DNA from: JBBDYH01 sp040901795
Lineage (GTDB): Bacteria > Planctomycetota > Planctomycetia > Pirellulales > JALHPA01
Direction of reading: 5' to 3'
Assembly (NCBI GenBank): GCA_040901795.1
Contig: JBBDYH010000064.1
Span: forward strand, 70,545 to 134,544
Length of the DNA stretch: 64,000 bases
Made by a program: the position numbers and the translations under genes
Notes under the pieces: model-generated
Database searches by the model: none
Seen by the model: the letters and a program-made list of their open reading frames with translations, nothing else
Told to the model about the DNA's origin: nothing
Shown: positions 26,888-35,242 of the stretch, in pieces
Position numbering within the stretch: the stretch's first letter is position 1
Layout of the letters: every line of letters begins with the position of its first letter

Positions 26888-27628
26888 TCAGCGTGTGAAG
26901 TATTGTCCGCGGTATCGCCGCCAAGCGACCAGGCAAATCAGCCCACAACATGCGAGTGCAAACGTCGCGGGATCCGGCACGAATTGAAACTGCACAACAG
27001 GAGCGGCATTTGAGAGACCGCCTGCCGTGCCGTTGGGATTGTCGACAACGACATTCCTTACTTCGGATGTCGATTGAAGATCGACCGATGCTACTGATCC
27101 GGACGCGCTATTTGCGAAGACAACGCGTTCGATGAGGAGATTTCCTTGCGACGGGTCATAGTAGAACGGCGTTTGCAGCGGCAGACCGTCGGCGAACTGG
27201 GCCGGACCTGGGCCTGGCCCGGACGGCAGAAGCGGGAAAGACATCGGGCCGTCATGCACGAGCGTCTTGTCGGAACCTTGGTTGTTGTCAAATACATTCG
27301 TCAAACTGTTGAGGCTGGTCGTCGACATCCAGATCCGCTCGTCGCCAAAGTGCAAAGCGCCGGGCTGGGTCTGGGTGCGGTCTGCGCGAAGGTTAAACGC
27401 GGTGATTAGCCGGTGCGTCTCAGGAAGATCGGCGAAGTCGGATGCCGGAAAGAGCCATTGAAGGCGATGGCTGACAAGTCGCGGGGTCCGGCTCGTGTTG
27501 CCTTCGATGTTTTCCGCCGCCGCCGGCGAGACCGTGCGGATAATTTCGGCGGGCGCCGTCGAGCAGACGATCAGGACGAGCATTATGCCCAGACCGGTGG
27601 GCGGCAGCGCGGCTCGTGTCGTATTCAT
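26888..27628 (-). CDS. Secreted protein with PEP-CTERM-like anchor
   Basis: ATG 27628 follows AAAGGAGC and gives 246 residues. A signal peptide (LPPTGLGIMLVLIVCSTAPAEI) is followed by a beta-rich domain of about 190 residues with no recognised family. The C-terminus VPDPATFALACCGLICLVAWRRYRG has the shape of a PEP-CTERM anchor (Pro-rich motif, hydrophobic helix, arginines). It is 63 bases upstream of the giant RTX gene on the same strand, so they may share a transcript. Confidence 0.8.
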   Translation of the reverse strand: MNTTRAALPPTGLGIMLVLIVCSTAPAEIIRTVSPAAAENIEGNTSRTPRLVSHRLQWLFPASDFADLPETHRLITAFNLRADRTQTQPGALHFGDERIWMSTTSLNSLTNVFDNNQGSDKTLVHDGPMSFPLLPSGPGPGPAQFADGLPLQTPFYYDPSQGNLLIERVVFANSASGSVASVDLQSTSEVRNVVVDNPNGTAGGLSNAAPVVQFQFVPDPATFALACCGLICLVAWRRYRGQYFTR

Positions 27629-27699
27629 GTTTAACGCTCCTTTGGGTGGATCTTGCCAGACCACGAGCACGGGCGTTCGTATAGCACGTGCGATGACGG

Positions 27700-27779
27700 C
27701 GCCCTTGCAATCGCCGGCGGCCGCCGCGCGGCGTTAATCGGCGCCGCGAGGAAATGACCGACGAATGGTTAGGTCTCAT
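27700..27779 (-). pseudogene. Orphan leader of a giant Big/RTX-type protein
   Basis: From ATG 27779 the frame reads MRPNHSSVISSRRRLTPRGG, closely matching the leader MTDHDSSVACSRRRLTPRGG of the 23159-26824 protein. It then loses the FETLERRL motif and runs into unrelated codons that overlap the next gene. Both leaders share the RRRLTPRGGRR core at DNA level. It is the relic of a lost paralogue whose 5' hairpin element (27800-27910) is still in place. Confidence 0.6.
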
Positions 27780-27799
27780 GGCAGACGTTTCCGTTTTCG

Positions 27800-27910
27800 T
27801 AGCGGTCTGCGGTATACTGAAATGACCACGACCTAGGCGCGCAGACCGAGCGCCGTGGCGCGTACAGGCCGGTGAGGACTTTGCTTGGCGGCGAAAACTC
27901 ACCGGCCGCT
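27800..27910 (-). promoter_or_regulatory. Conserved two-hairpin 5' element, copy A
   Basis: On the minus strand, GGCCGGTGAG pairs with CTCACCGGCC (27898-27907 with 27867-27876) around CCGCCAAGC. Then CGGTCTGCG pairs with CGCAGACCG (27840-27848 with 27803-27811). The second arm lies about 25 bases before the leader relic start codon. Copies B (39492-39605) and C (34390-34520) precede two other genes. Confidence 0.6.
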
Positions 27911-27920
27911 TTTGTTTTGT

Positions 27921-27992
27921 GTGGCACTGACAAACTTGCTTGTCAGTGCCGCGTGCCACGAGGCCGCTGACAAGCTCCGCCTGTCACTGCGA
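27921..27992. repeat. REP-like palindromes at the end of the WD40 kinase gene
   Basis: Perfect 10-bp arms GGCACTGACA/TGTCAGTGCC (27923-27932, 27941-27950) are nested in GTGGCAC...GTGCCAC, followed by a related imperfect palindrome TGACA-TGTCA at about 27968. No T-run follows on either strand. The second overlaps the kinase stop codon region. Confidence 0.55.
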
Positions 27993-30900
27993 CCCAATGC
28001 GTGTTTGGGCCTCGCGCACATAAGCGTGAACTGAGTCGTCTTCTGCGTCGTGCTCCTTGTTCCGCGACTCTTGCAACCGCGCCAGGGTCGCGCGGGCCTC
28101 GTCCGTGTGTCCCAACTCGTGCTGCGCGAGCGCCAGGAACGCCAACGTCGTCGGTTGCTCTTGATCGCACTTGGTGAGCGTGGCCACGGCTTCCGCGTAC
28201 CGCTCCTTCTGGAACTTGCCGTGGCGATACTGGGCTACGCCGAGGGCAATGCGATACGCGGCATTGTCCGGAGCTAGCTCGCAGGCGGTCTCCATTTGGG
28301 CAACGGCGAACTCGCACATAAGCGCGTTGGAATTCGGATGCCGGATTACCGGTTCGGCGGCGTCGTGGTATGTCTTCGCGTCGGTTTCTTCGTGATAGCG
28401 CTCGACCCAAGCCAGCGCCATTTGCCGCGCCTCGGGCCGAATCGCCGGCGATTTCTTCAAGTACTCAATGACGTCGGCCTTGCGTAACGGCTTGGCAAAG
28501 AGGGAATCCAACAGGCCGACCGCTTCACGTTCTGCTGCGGCCTGCACGGTCCAGCGGCGCGTATCCCAGAATCTCAGAGTTCCATCACCGCAGCCGGCCG
28601 CCAGACGCTTGCCATCAGCGCTGAAGGCTAAGCTCCAAACCCAGCTCGTGTAGCCTCGCAGCGTAAGCGCTTCCTGGCCGGTCTTGATGTCCCAGATCTT
28701 AACGGTCTGCTCACCGCTGGCCGAAGCAAGGCGGCTGCCGTCTGGAGTGAACGCCACAGAAGTCACGAGATTGTTGTGCCCGCGCAAGGTCTGAAGTTCC
28801 GCGCCTGTTCGCGCGTCCCATATCTTCACCGTCGTGTCCCAACTCCCGGAGGCGATGAGACTCCCGTCCGGGCTGAAACTCACGCCAATGACACTGGCGG
28901 TGTGACCCTGGAGCGTGAAGGCTTCCTTGCCGGTCGCCGTATCCCAGACGCGGACGGTTCGATCGTGGCTCGCCGTGGCGAGCCGCCTGCCGTCGGGGCT
29001 GAACGCAACCGTCACAATGGCGGCCTTGTGGCCGAGAAGCCTCTGCTCGACTTGAAGGCTACTCACGTCCCAGATCACGACCTCGCTCGGTCCCTTATCC
29101 CCGTCCCCAACGCCACCCGTGCCGGAGGCAATCTTCCGGCCATCGGGGCTGAATCCGACGCTTGAGACTCCGCTCTGGTGACCGGTGAACGTGGAGTATG
29201 GCTTGCCTGTCACCGTGTCCCAGAGACGTACCGTCCCGTCCTCACTGGCCGACGCCAGTAAGGCACCGTCGGGGCTGAACGCTGCGCTCCAAACTCCGGC
29301 CCGGTGACCGTCGAGAGAATACCGTAATTGGCCGGTCGTGGTGTCCCAGACCTTGACCGTCGCGCTCCCTTTGCTTGTCGAGGCCAGCAGCATGCTATCG
29401 GGGCTGAATGCGACGCTGGTAGCCCACTCGGCGCCGCCGGAAAAGGGAAGCGGCTCCTGGTTGGTTGTCACATCCCAGACCTTCGCGGTTCCATCCAGAC
29501 TGGCTGACACAAGCGCGACGCCATCCGGCCTGAATGCCACGCTCGTGACGTTGCTCGTGTGGCCCCGGAAAACGCGCGTTTCCTCGCGTGTTGCCACGTT
29601 CCAGACGCGCATGGTCCGGTCGTTCTGGCCGGCAACGAGCCAGCGCTCGTCGGGACTGAACGCCAGGCTTTCCACACTGCCGTGGCATCGGAGGGCATAG
29701 ACTTGCGAGCCGGTCGTTACGTCCCAGACTCGCAGGGTGTTGTCATCTCCTCCGGTGGCCAGGCGCGTGCCATCTGGGCTGAACGCCACAGCAAAGGCCA
29801 AGACTTTGCCAGCTTTCAAACTGTGCAGCTCGCTGCCAGTATCTGCATCCCAGAGTTTTGCGAAACTGTCTGTACTCGCTGAGGCGAGCCGCGTTCCATC
29901 GGGACTAAACATCACGCTTCGGACCTCGCCGCTGTGGCCCGGGAGCATGCGCAAACGCCGGCCCGTTGCAATCTCCCAGACCAGCACGTTGTGATCCGTA
30001 CTGCCGGAGACGACGCGCGTGCCGTCGGGACTGAACGCCACACCTAACAGTCCGCCCCCATCGCCGCTGATCGTATGCTCTTCCTGGCCGTTGGCTGCGT
30101 CCCATATTCTTAGAGTCTTATCCGCGCTGGTGGAGGCAATCGTGCGGCCATCCGGGCTGAACGCCACTCCATAGACTCGGCCCGAGTGACCTTGAAGCAA
30201 TCTCAGCACGCGGCCTGTTCGCGCATCGCAGACCTTTACGTGGTTGCCGCTGGCCACGGCGATTCGCGCGCCGTCCGGACTGAACGCCACACTGTGCACC
30301 CCGTACCAGCCGGTGTGATCGGGGATTGTGAGGAGCTCGCCGCGGCATAGTCGATCGAGGCACGCCCACTCCCAGCCCCGCTGGTCACGCGGGCAGTCGT
30401 CGAGAAGTTGCCGCGCGCGGCCCAAGTTCGCTTCGTACCATGCCGACTGCGCGACCGCGATGTGATGGAAGTACTGGAACACCTCTGCCTTCTGCCGTTG
30501 CGACTCGGCATCGTCGAGCGCCACCTGCAGCCGCAATGTAAAGGCGGAGCCAATAAAGAGAGCAAGCATCGCCAGGAGCGCCACCAGAGCCAGGCTGCCG
30601 GTGGCCAGCAGCCGCTTATTGCGCCGCACGAATTTTCGCAGCCGGTAGCCGGCCGACGGGGGACAGGCCAAGACCGCCTCACCTTCAAGATATCGCTGGA
30701 GGTCGCGGGCCAGTCCGGCGGCGGTCTCGTAGCGGCAGTTGCGATCCTTGTCGAGGCACTTCATCACCACCCAATCCATCTCTCCGCGGACCAGCTTGGC
30801 CAGCCTGGCCGGCTCGGTCTGCCGCTGCGCCGCGATCGCCGGCAGCGTATGCTTCGATCCGCTGAGGCGCGTGCTCGGTTTGGGCGGTTCCTCCTCGCGG

Positions 30901-31826
30901 ATCACTCGCAACAGTTCGGCAAACGCTGTCTGCTTCAGCCGCGTCCGATCAAGTGGCGTCGTCCCGGTAAGCAGCTCGTAGAGCAGCACCCCCAGGCTGT
31001 AGACGTCGGAGCGCGTATCAATGTCCTGGTTATTGAGTTCGGCTTGCTCCGGGCTCATGTATTCAAGTGTGCCCACGACCGCTCCGAATTCCGTGAAGAG
31101 CGTTCGCTCCGTAAGCCTCTGCCCGGTCGCCTTGGCGACGCCAAAATCGATCACCTTGACCACAGGAATGCCGTCATAGGGGGCGACGAGGACGTTGCTT
31201 GGTTTCAGGTCGCGATGAATGACGCCTTTCTGGTGTGCATGCTGCACTGCCTGGCACACGGGAATGAACAGCTCAAGCCGCGCTTTCAGCGTCTTTTGCT
31301 TTTCGTCGCAATACATGGTGATGGGTACGCCCTTGACCAGCTCCATCACGAAATAGGGCCGGCCGTCGGCGGTGGCGCCGCCATCAAGGATCTTGGCGAT
31401 GTTCGGATGGTCCATGAGCGCCAGTGCCTGGCGTTCCGCCTCGAAGCGGGCCAGCACCTGGCGGCTGTCGAGGCCCGGCTTGATGATCTTGAGGGCGACG
31501 CGCCGCTTCAGCGGCTCGGTCTGTTCCGCCATGTAAACGGCGCCAAAGCCGCCCTCGCCGATTTGCTGGAGCAGCTTGTAAGGCCCAATCACGGAACCGG
31601 CCACGTCGTGGACCGGCATGTGATTGACTGCCCGGTCTCGTGAAGAACCGGCAGTTGCGAGAAAGTTTTCTGCTCGCTCGTACGCGACCAGCAGGCTTTC
31701 GACCTCCGCGCGCAGCGCCGCGTTATCGCCGCATTCGGAGGCGATGTATTGGGCGCGCTCGGCCGGTTCTGCGAACTCCACAGCTCGGCCGAAAATCGCT
31801 TGCACATCGGCTGCTGGAAGGCTCAT
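27984..31826 (-). CDS. Hanks-type Ser/Thr protein kinase with 14 WD40 repeats
   Basis: The 1280-residue protein starts with a short helical region, then a kinase domain at about 80-360: GEGGFGAVYMAE (P-loop), VALKIIKPG (lysine), VIHRDLKPSNVL (catalytic loop), DFGVAK (Mg site), GTLEYMSPEQAE. One membrane segment (LLATGSLALVALLAMLALFIGSAF, about 410-435) separates it from the WD40 region. I count 14 repeats with FSPDG and xWD hallmarks, enough for two seven-bladed propellers, then a helical C-terminus. The propellers would lie outside the membrane, presumably as a sensor or scaffold. The nearest ECF sigma gene (34581-35156) is separated from it by an inserted cassette. Confidence 0.95.
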   Translation of the reverse strand: MSLPAADVQAIFGRAVEFAEPAERAQYIASECGDNAALRAEVESLLVAYERAENFLATAGSSRDRAVNHMPVHDVAGSVIGPYKLLQQIGEGGFGAVYMAEQTEPLKRRVALKIIKPGLDSRQVLARFEAERQALALMDHPNIAKILDGGATADGRPYFVMELVKGVPITMYCDEKQKTLKARLELFIPVCQAVQHAHQKGVIHRDLKPSNVLVAPYDGIPVVKVIDFGVAKATGQRLTERTLFTEFGAVVGTLEYMSPEQAELNNQDIDTRSDVYSLGVLLYELLTGTTPLDRTRLKQTAFAELLRVIREEEPPKPSTRLSGSKHTLPAIAAQRQTEPARLAKLVRGEMDWVVMKCLDKDRNCRYETAAGLARDLQRYLEGEAVLACPPSAGYRLRKFVRRNKRLLATGSLALVALLAMLALFIGSAFTLRLQVALDDAESQRQKAEVFQYFHHIAVAQSAWYEANLGRARQLLDDCPRDQRGWEWACLDRLCRGELLTIPDHTGWYGVHSVAFSPDGARIAVASGNHVKVCDARTGRVLRLLQGHSGRVYGVAFSPDGRTIASTSADKTLRIWDAANGQEEHTISGDGGGLLGVAFSPDGTRVVSGSTDHNVLVWEIATGRRLRMLPGHSGEVRSVMFSPDGTRLASASTDSFAKLWDADTGSELHSLKAGKVLAFAVAFSPDGTRLATGGDDNTLRVWDVTTGSQVYALRCHGSVESLAFSPDERWLVAGQNDRTMRVWNVATREETRVFRGHTSNVTSVAFRPDGVALVSASLDGTAKVWDVTTNQEPLPFSGGAEWATSVAFSPDSMLLASTSKGSATVKVWDTTTGQLRYSLDGHRAGVWSAAFSPDGALLASASEDGTVRLWDTVTGKPYSTFTGHQSGVSSVGFSPDGRKIASGTGGVGDGDKGPSEVVIWDVSSLQVEQRLLGHKAAIVTVAFSPDGRRLATASHDRTVRVWDTATGKEAFTLQGHTASVIGVSFSPDGSLIASGSWDTTVKIWDARTGAELQTLRGHNNLVTSVAFTPDGSRLASASGEQTVKIWDIKTGQEALTLRGYTSWVWSLAFSADGKRLAAGCGDGTLRFWDTRRWTVQAAAEREAVGLLDSLFAKPLRKADVIEYLKKSPAIRPEARQMALAWVERYHEETDAKTYHDAAEPVIRHPNSNALMCEFAVAQMETACELAPDNAAYRIALGVAQYRHGKFQKERYAEAVATLTKCDQEQPTTLAFLALAQHELGHTDEARATLARLQESRNKEHDAEDDSVHAYVREAQTRIGSQ

Positions 31827-31846
31827 GGTGGCACTCCAATGGCTCT

Positions 31847-31897
31847 ACTATTACAAGCGACATCCGGAGGCGGCGACTGCCAAAAAGTTTGGCCGCT
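31847..31897. repeat. Direct repeat R2 upstream of the WD40 kinase
   Basis: ACTATTACAAGCGACATCC, then GCGGCGACTGCCAAAA and GGCCGCT, nearly match 34530-34581. The pair flanks the cytochrome peroxidase/lectin-like cassette. Confidence 0.65.
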
Positions 31898-31972
31898 TAT
31901 TGACGCGGGGCGGCGCCATCATAAACGCCGCCCCGTTGGTATGCATCCACCTCTAAACGAGAATCATCTGCC

Positions 31973-32776
31973 TCAATCGTCGTCTTCATCGTCCTCGTCG
32001 TCGTTATCCTCGTGCTTGCCGCGCCGGGCCGTGAACGTGAGATCATCGACGGTCGCGCTGACGGTAACCTCCGTCAAGTCGTTATTGTCTTCGCCATCCG
32101 TGAGGGGCTCCGGATCGAAGAATGCGACCACTGCGAGCCCTGTTCCGTCCTCGGGGGCGAACTCATCGTGGTGCACTTTCAGGATGGGCCGGCGCGGCTT
32201 GCGAGCTCCTTCTTCCCAAGCCTTCAGCGTCAATTTGTCTCCTACGATGCTGGCTTCGAGAATGTAAGTCTTGCCTGCTTCGAACGGAAAATCATCGGGA
32301 TCGGCCATGGCGAGGATTGTCTGGCCGCGGGCATCGGGGTCAAAGAAACTAAAACGCTCGATGTAGAAGGTGCCGAAGCTGGTGCTGCCGAAAAACCCGT
32401 AGTGGATCCGGTCCTCGTGGTTTTCGCGGAGCGCGAACCCGACGGTCGTCCCGTCGGTGTTGGCGCGGATCGTCCCGCGCATCGTCCCATGGCCAAACAC
32501 CGGATTGTCTTCCGCCGGCGCCCAGTCGGCGTCGAGCTTTCCCACGGTGGGTTCATTCACGGGAATCGCCTCGGTCGTTTCAAGCACGTACTCGCCGGAG
32601 CCGGCATCGAAGGAACCCCGGCAGGGGCCCGTGAGGCAGGTGATATCAAATTCCTCCCACCCCTCCGAATCGCCGTCGTTGAAGTTGTCGATCAGGATGG
32701 TCCGGCGGCCTTCACCGGCCGACAGCGCGGTCACGGCCAACAGCATCAAGGCAATCGCGGTCCACATGCGCTTCAT
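31973..32776 (-). CDS. Secreted lectin-like protein with acidic tail
   Basis: ATG 32776 follows a strong AAAAGGAGG and gives 267 residues. A signal peptide (WTAIALMLLAVTALSAGEG) precedes a jelly-roll-like domain (FNDGDSEGWEEFD to TVDDLTFTAR) resembling LamG/CBM folds: alternating strands, a central GFALRENHEDRIHYGFFG. The last 14 residues (KHEDNDDEDDEDDD) form an acidic tail like that of the giant RTX protein. Its start is 39 bases after the cytochrome peroxidase stop, so the two are probably co-transcribed. Confidence 0.8.
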   Translation of the reverse strand: MKRMWTAIALMLLAVTALSAGEGRRTILIDNFNDGDSEGWEEFDITCLTGPCRGSFDAGSGEYVLETTEAIPVNEPTVGKLDADWAPAEDNPVFGHGTMRGTIRANTDGTTVGFALRENHEDRIHYGFFGSTSFGTFYIERFSFFDPDARGQTILAMADPDDFPFEAGKTYILEASIVGDKLTLKAWEEGARKPRRPILKVHHDEFAPEDGTGLAVVAFFDPEPLTDGEDNNDLTEVTVSATVDDLTFTARRGKHEDNDDEDDEDDD

Positions 32777-32814
32777 GGGGAACCTCCTTTTGAAAAGAGT
32801 GAAACTACAGAGCA

Positions 32815-34353
32815 CTAGTCCTCCTCGTCTGCCGCTGATTCGGGCAGCGTAAACTCGTGCAGCGGTAAGCCGCTGGGCAACTCGCGCGGCACCAGCCGCA
32901 GCAGCCGCCGCGGCGTGGCGCGAGGATCAAGTAAGCCAGTGCGGACAAATTGCACCAGGTCGTTAAACTCGCGATCCGTCAGCTCGAGCGGCTCGGCAAC
33001 CAGCGAATCGAGGTCGGCCAACAGGTCTTCCGGCGAGACGCTGCTCAGCTCTAGATCTGCGGCAACCCCTGCCTCGTCGGGGTCGTACGTCCACAGCGAT
33101 AGCTCGACGTCGAGATGATGCCGCACCGCGTCCTCCAGCCGCGTAAAACTGCCGTTGTGAAAGAACGTTGGCGCAAGCGCGATGTTCCGCAGCGGCGACG
33201 TGCGAAAGTGATAGCGATCGGCCGAATCGCCGCTGATCTGCTCCGCTCCAAAGTCTTCGTCGTCATTGGGACCGTCGAAGTGAACGTTGCCGGTCTCCAG
33301 GCCAAAGGCCGGTGCAAGCTGCGGCACGCCGATGTTATGGTTTAGAAAATCGCTGAACATCTCGTTGGCGGCGCCTGAAACCTGATGGCAGGCCACACAG
33401 TTGGCCTTGCCAAAAAACAGCATCGCCCCGCGCTTTTCGGAGTCGGTCATCGCGCCCCGCCGGCCGCGGGCAAAGCGGTCGATCGGCGCGTCGGTAAACG
33501 TGAGTGCGAACTCAAATTCAGCGATGGCCGCGCCCACCATGGCGAAGTCAATCGGCGCCCCTTCGGCCACTTCGGGGAAGATGCTGGCGAACAGCTCGAC
33601 GTAGTTCTCATTCGCGTTCAGCTCCGCAAGCACGCGCTCGCGGATCGGCTCGTTGCGAAAGCCGCTCTCGTCCGGGTCGGGTACTTCGATGCCCACGTCG
33701 TCGTCGAACACATCGAAGCTGTCGTCGATGTCGTCGTCGCCGGTCACGCCGTTGAAGCCGGTCATTTCCACAAGCTCCGTCTGCGGAAGGTGCCCTTGTG
33801 CGGCCAACAGATGGGCGAAGCGCTCATCCCCCTCCGGAAACCGCATGGTCCCTTCGGGTAACGGAAAGACGAAGCCGCCTGAGCCATCGGAGTTGTCGAA
33901 CGGATCGCCCGAAGCCGCAAAGAAACGGCCATTCCACATCAATGCAGGGAAGAACGCCGAGTTGAGCAGCGTTGGCGAGCGGCGCTGATTGCGCGGGCCA
34001 GTCCGCTCAAGGCCGACGACATTGTTGCTGAAGATGCCGATGGCAATCGATTGCGAATCGGCAAAACCGAATTGCGGCGCATGGCAGCCGGCGCACGAAT
34101 TGTCCTTGCGCAACGCCATGATCGGATCAAAGAACAGATGCCGCCCTAAGTCGGCCAGATCGGGATCGAGCCGGCGGCCCAATCGTGCTTCGAGCTCTTC
34201 CTCGATCCGGCCGGTGAAGCCGTGCTCGTCGAGCAATTCCGCGAGTTGTCCGTCGAGCGATCGGCCTCCCCTTCTGTCCTCGCTCAGTGCGACCGAAAGA
34301 CCGGCCGCAATCAAAACGGCACAACAAATGGACCAACGCAGGAAGGTATTCAT
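32815..34353 (-). CDS. Di-haem cytochrome c peroxidase (MauG/CCP family)
   Basis: The 512-residue protein has a signal peptide (ICCAVLIAAGLSVALS) and two haem sites: CAGCH at residues 87-91 and CVACH at 319-323, the hallmark of bacterial CCP/MauG enzymes. These reduce peroxide or oxidise protein substrates in the periplasm. An acidic insertion (GDDDIDDSFDVFDDDV, about 205-220) is unusual for the family. It ends in ESAADEED. It is preceded by hairpin element C and forms a cassette with the lectin-like gene between an ECF sigma gene and a kinase gene. Confidence 0.92.
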   Translation of the reverse strand: MNTFLRWSICCAVLIAAGLSVALSEDRRGGRSLDGQLAELLDEHGFTGRIEEELEARLGRRLDPDLADLGRHLFFDPIMALRKDNSCAGCHAPQFGFADSQSIAIGIFSNNVVGLERTGPRNQRRSPTLLNSAFFPALMWNGRFFAASGDPFDNSDGSGGFVFPLPEGTMRFPEGDERFAHLLAAQGHLPQTELVEMTGFNGVTGDDDIDDSFDVFDDDVGIEVPDPDESGFRNEPIRERVLAELNANENYVELFASIFPEVAEGAPIDFAMVGAAIAEFEFALTFTDAPIDRFARGRRGAMTDSEKRGAMLFFGKANCVACHQVSGAANEMFSDFLNHNIGVPQLAPAFGLETGNVHFDGPNDDEDFGAEQISGDSADRYHFRTSPLRNIALAPTFFHNGSFTRLEDAVRHHLDVELSLWTYDPDEAGVAADLELSSVSPEDLLADLDSLVAEPLELTDREFNDLVQFVRTGLLDPRATPRRLLRLVPRELPSGLPLHEFTLPESAADEED

Positions 34354-34389
34354 AGTTCACCCCTGTATGTTGCTGCCATGACTTTGCTC

Positions 34390-34520
34390 CTACGTTTCGG
34401 TCCGCGGTAAATAAAACGACATTCCGCTAGCGCGCAGACTGAGCGCCGCGGTGATTCCGTGCTGGTGAATCGGACAGCCGCCGAAGGCGAATCGGCTCGG
34501 CGGTAGAATTCGCCGGCCGC
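34390..34520 (-). promoter_or_regulatory. Conserved 5' hairpin element, copy C (diverged)
   Basis: The GCGGCCGG start, ACCGCC box, GCGGCGCTC-GTCTGCGCGC block and the pairing arm CCGCGGACCG (34398-34407) are retained. The first stem is imperfect and an extra internal hairpin (AGCCGATTCGCC with GGCGGCT) has appeared. The element ends about 45 bases before the cytochrome peroxidase start. Confidence 0.5.
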
Positions 34521-34529
34521 TTGGACTCC

Positions 34530-34580
34530 ACTATTACAAGCGACATCCAGACGCGGCGACTGCCAAAAGAATCGGGCCGC
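34530..34580. repeat. Direct repeat R1 after the ECF sigma gene
   Basis: This is the partner of 31847-31897: the same ACTATTACAAGCGACATCC, then GCGGCGACTGCCAAAA, with a few changes. It abuts the ECF stop codon at 34581. Confidence 0.65.
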
Positions 34581-35156
34581 TCACTGGGGCGCGGTAGAAT
34601 CGTCGCGGTGCACGTGGCGATAAAGCCACGCCCGGGCGAATGCCCACTGGCGGTAGGCGGTCCGGGTGGGGAGGCCGAGCGCGTTTGCCGCTTGTTCGGT
34701 CGTCAGGCCGGCGAAGTAGCGCAGCTTGACCAATTCCGCTGTCTGGCTATCGACCTGGGCGAGTTGTTCCAAGGCCTCGTTGAAGATCAGCAAATCTTCG
34801 GGCGGATCGTCGATCGCTAATGCCTCTGGATCGAGCTCCACGCGCACCAGACCGCCCCCGCGCTTGATCCTATGTTTATGTCGCGCGGCGTCGACCAGAA
34901 TTCGCCGCATCGCCTCGGCAGCGGCGGCAAAGAAGTGGCCGCGACTGTCCCAGTTTCGGACTCGGTCACTGTCCACCAGGCGCAGATACGCCTCGTGCAC
35001 CAAAGCCGTGGCCTCGAGCGTCTGTCCCGGCTTCTCCTGGCCGAGCTTCTGAGCGGCCAGCTTCCGCAGCTCGTCGTACACCAGCGGCAGGAGCTGCTCC
35101 GCGGCGTGCGGATCGCCCTGTTCAATTGCGGAAAGGATCTGCGTGACGTCGCTCAT
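34581..35156 (-). CDS. ECF sigma factor (planctomycete kinase-associated type)
   Basis: The 191-residue protein starts MSDVTQILSAIEQGDPHAAEQLLPLVYDELRKLA and carries region 2 (TALVHEAYLRLVD, FFAAAAEAMRRILVDAARHKH) and region 4 (LVKLRYFAGLTTEQAANALGLPTRTAYRQWAFARAWLY). This is the ECF-like family that planctomycetes pair with Hanks kinases. It is very similar to the second ECF (42424-43005), including the untranslated region in front. There is no anti-sigma gene beside it; control through the kinase is the usual inference. Confidence 0.93.
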   Translation of the reverse strand: MSDVTQILSAIEQGDPHAAEQLLPLVYDELRKLAAQKLGQEKPGQTLEATALVHEAYLRLVDSDRVRNWDSRGHFFAAAAEAMRRILVDAARHKHRIKRGGGLVRVELDPEALAIDDPPEDLLIFNEALEQLAQVDSQTAELVKLRYFAGLTTEQAANALGLPTRTAYRQWAFARAWLYRHVHRDDSTAPQ

Positions 35157-35212
35157 CAGGCCCCCGGCGATACAAGACAGCCGCTATTGTAACGTCGGTC
35201 GAGACGAAATGC
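35157..35212 (-). promoter_or_regulatory. Conserved upstream region of ECF sigma gene 1
   Basis: About 56 bases before the start match the region before the second ECF gene (43006-43061) at roughly five of six positions. Shared blocks on the minus strand are ACCGACG, TACAAT (a good -10 hexamer) and GGCTGTCTTGTATCGCCGG. Conservation of non-coding sequence suggests a shared promoter or leader. Confidence 0.55.
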
Positions 35213-35242
35213 CCCTGCTGCCGGCCCGCAATCTATTCACGT

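Noticed and set aside
27867..27907. Cyclic-di-GMP (GEMM) or other known riboswitch for the hairpin element
   Set aside because: The element lacks the GEMM core boxes; the similarity is limited to a short GGCCTA-like stretch. I could not match it to any riboswitch I know.
27923..27950. Intrinsic terminator of the WD40 kinase gene
   Set aside because: The hairpin is perfect, but the bases after it on the minus strand are A-rich rather than T-rich, so I list it as a palindromic repeat.
30408..31643. 411-residue frame antisense to the WD40 kinase
   Set aside because: The kinase motifs (HRDLKPSN, DFG) are on the minus strand; the plus frame is a GC-driven shadow.
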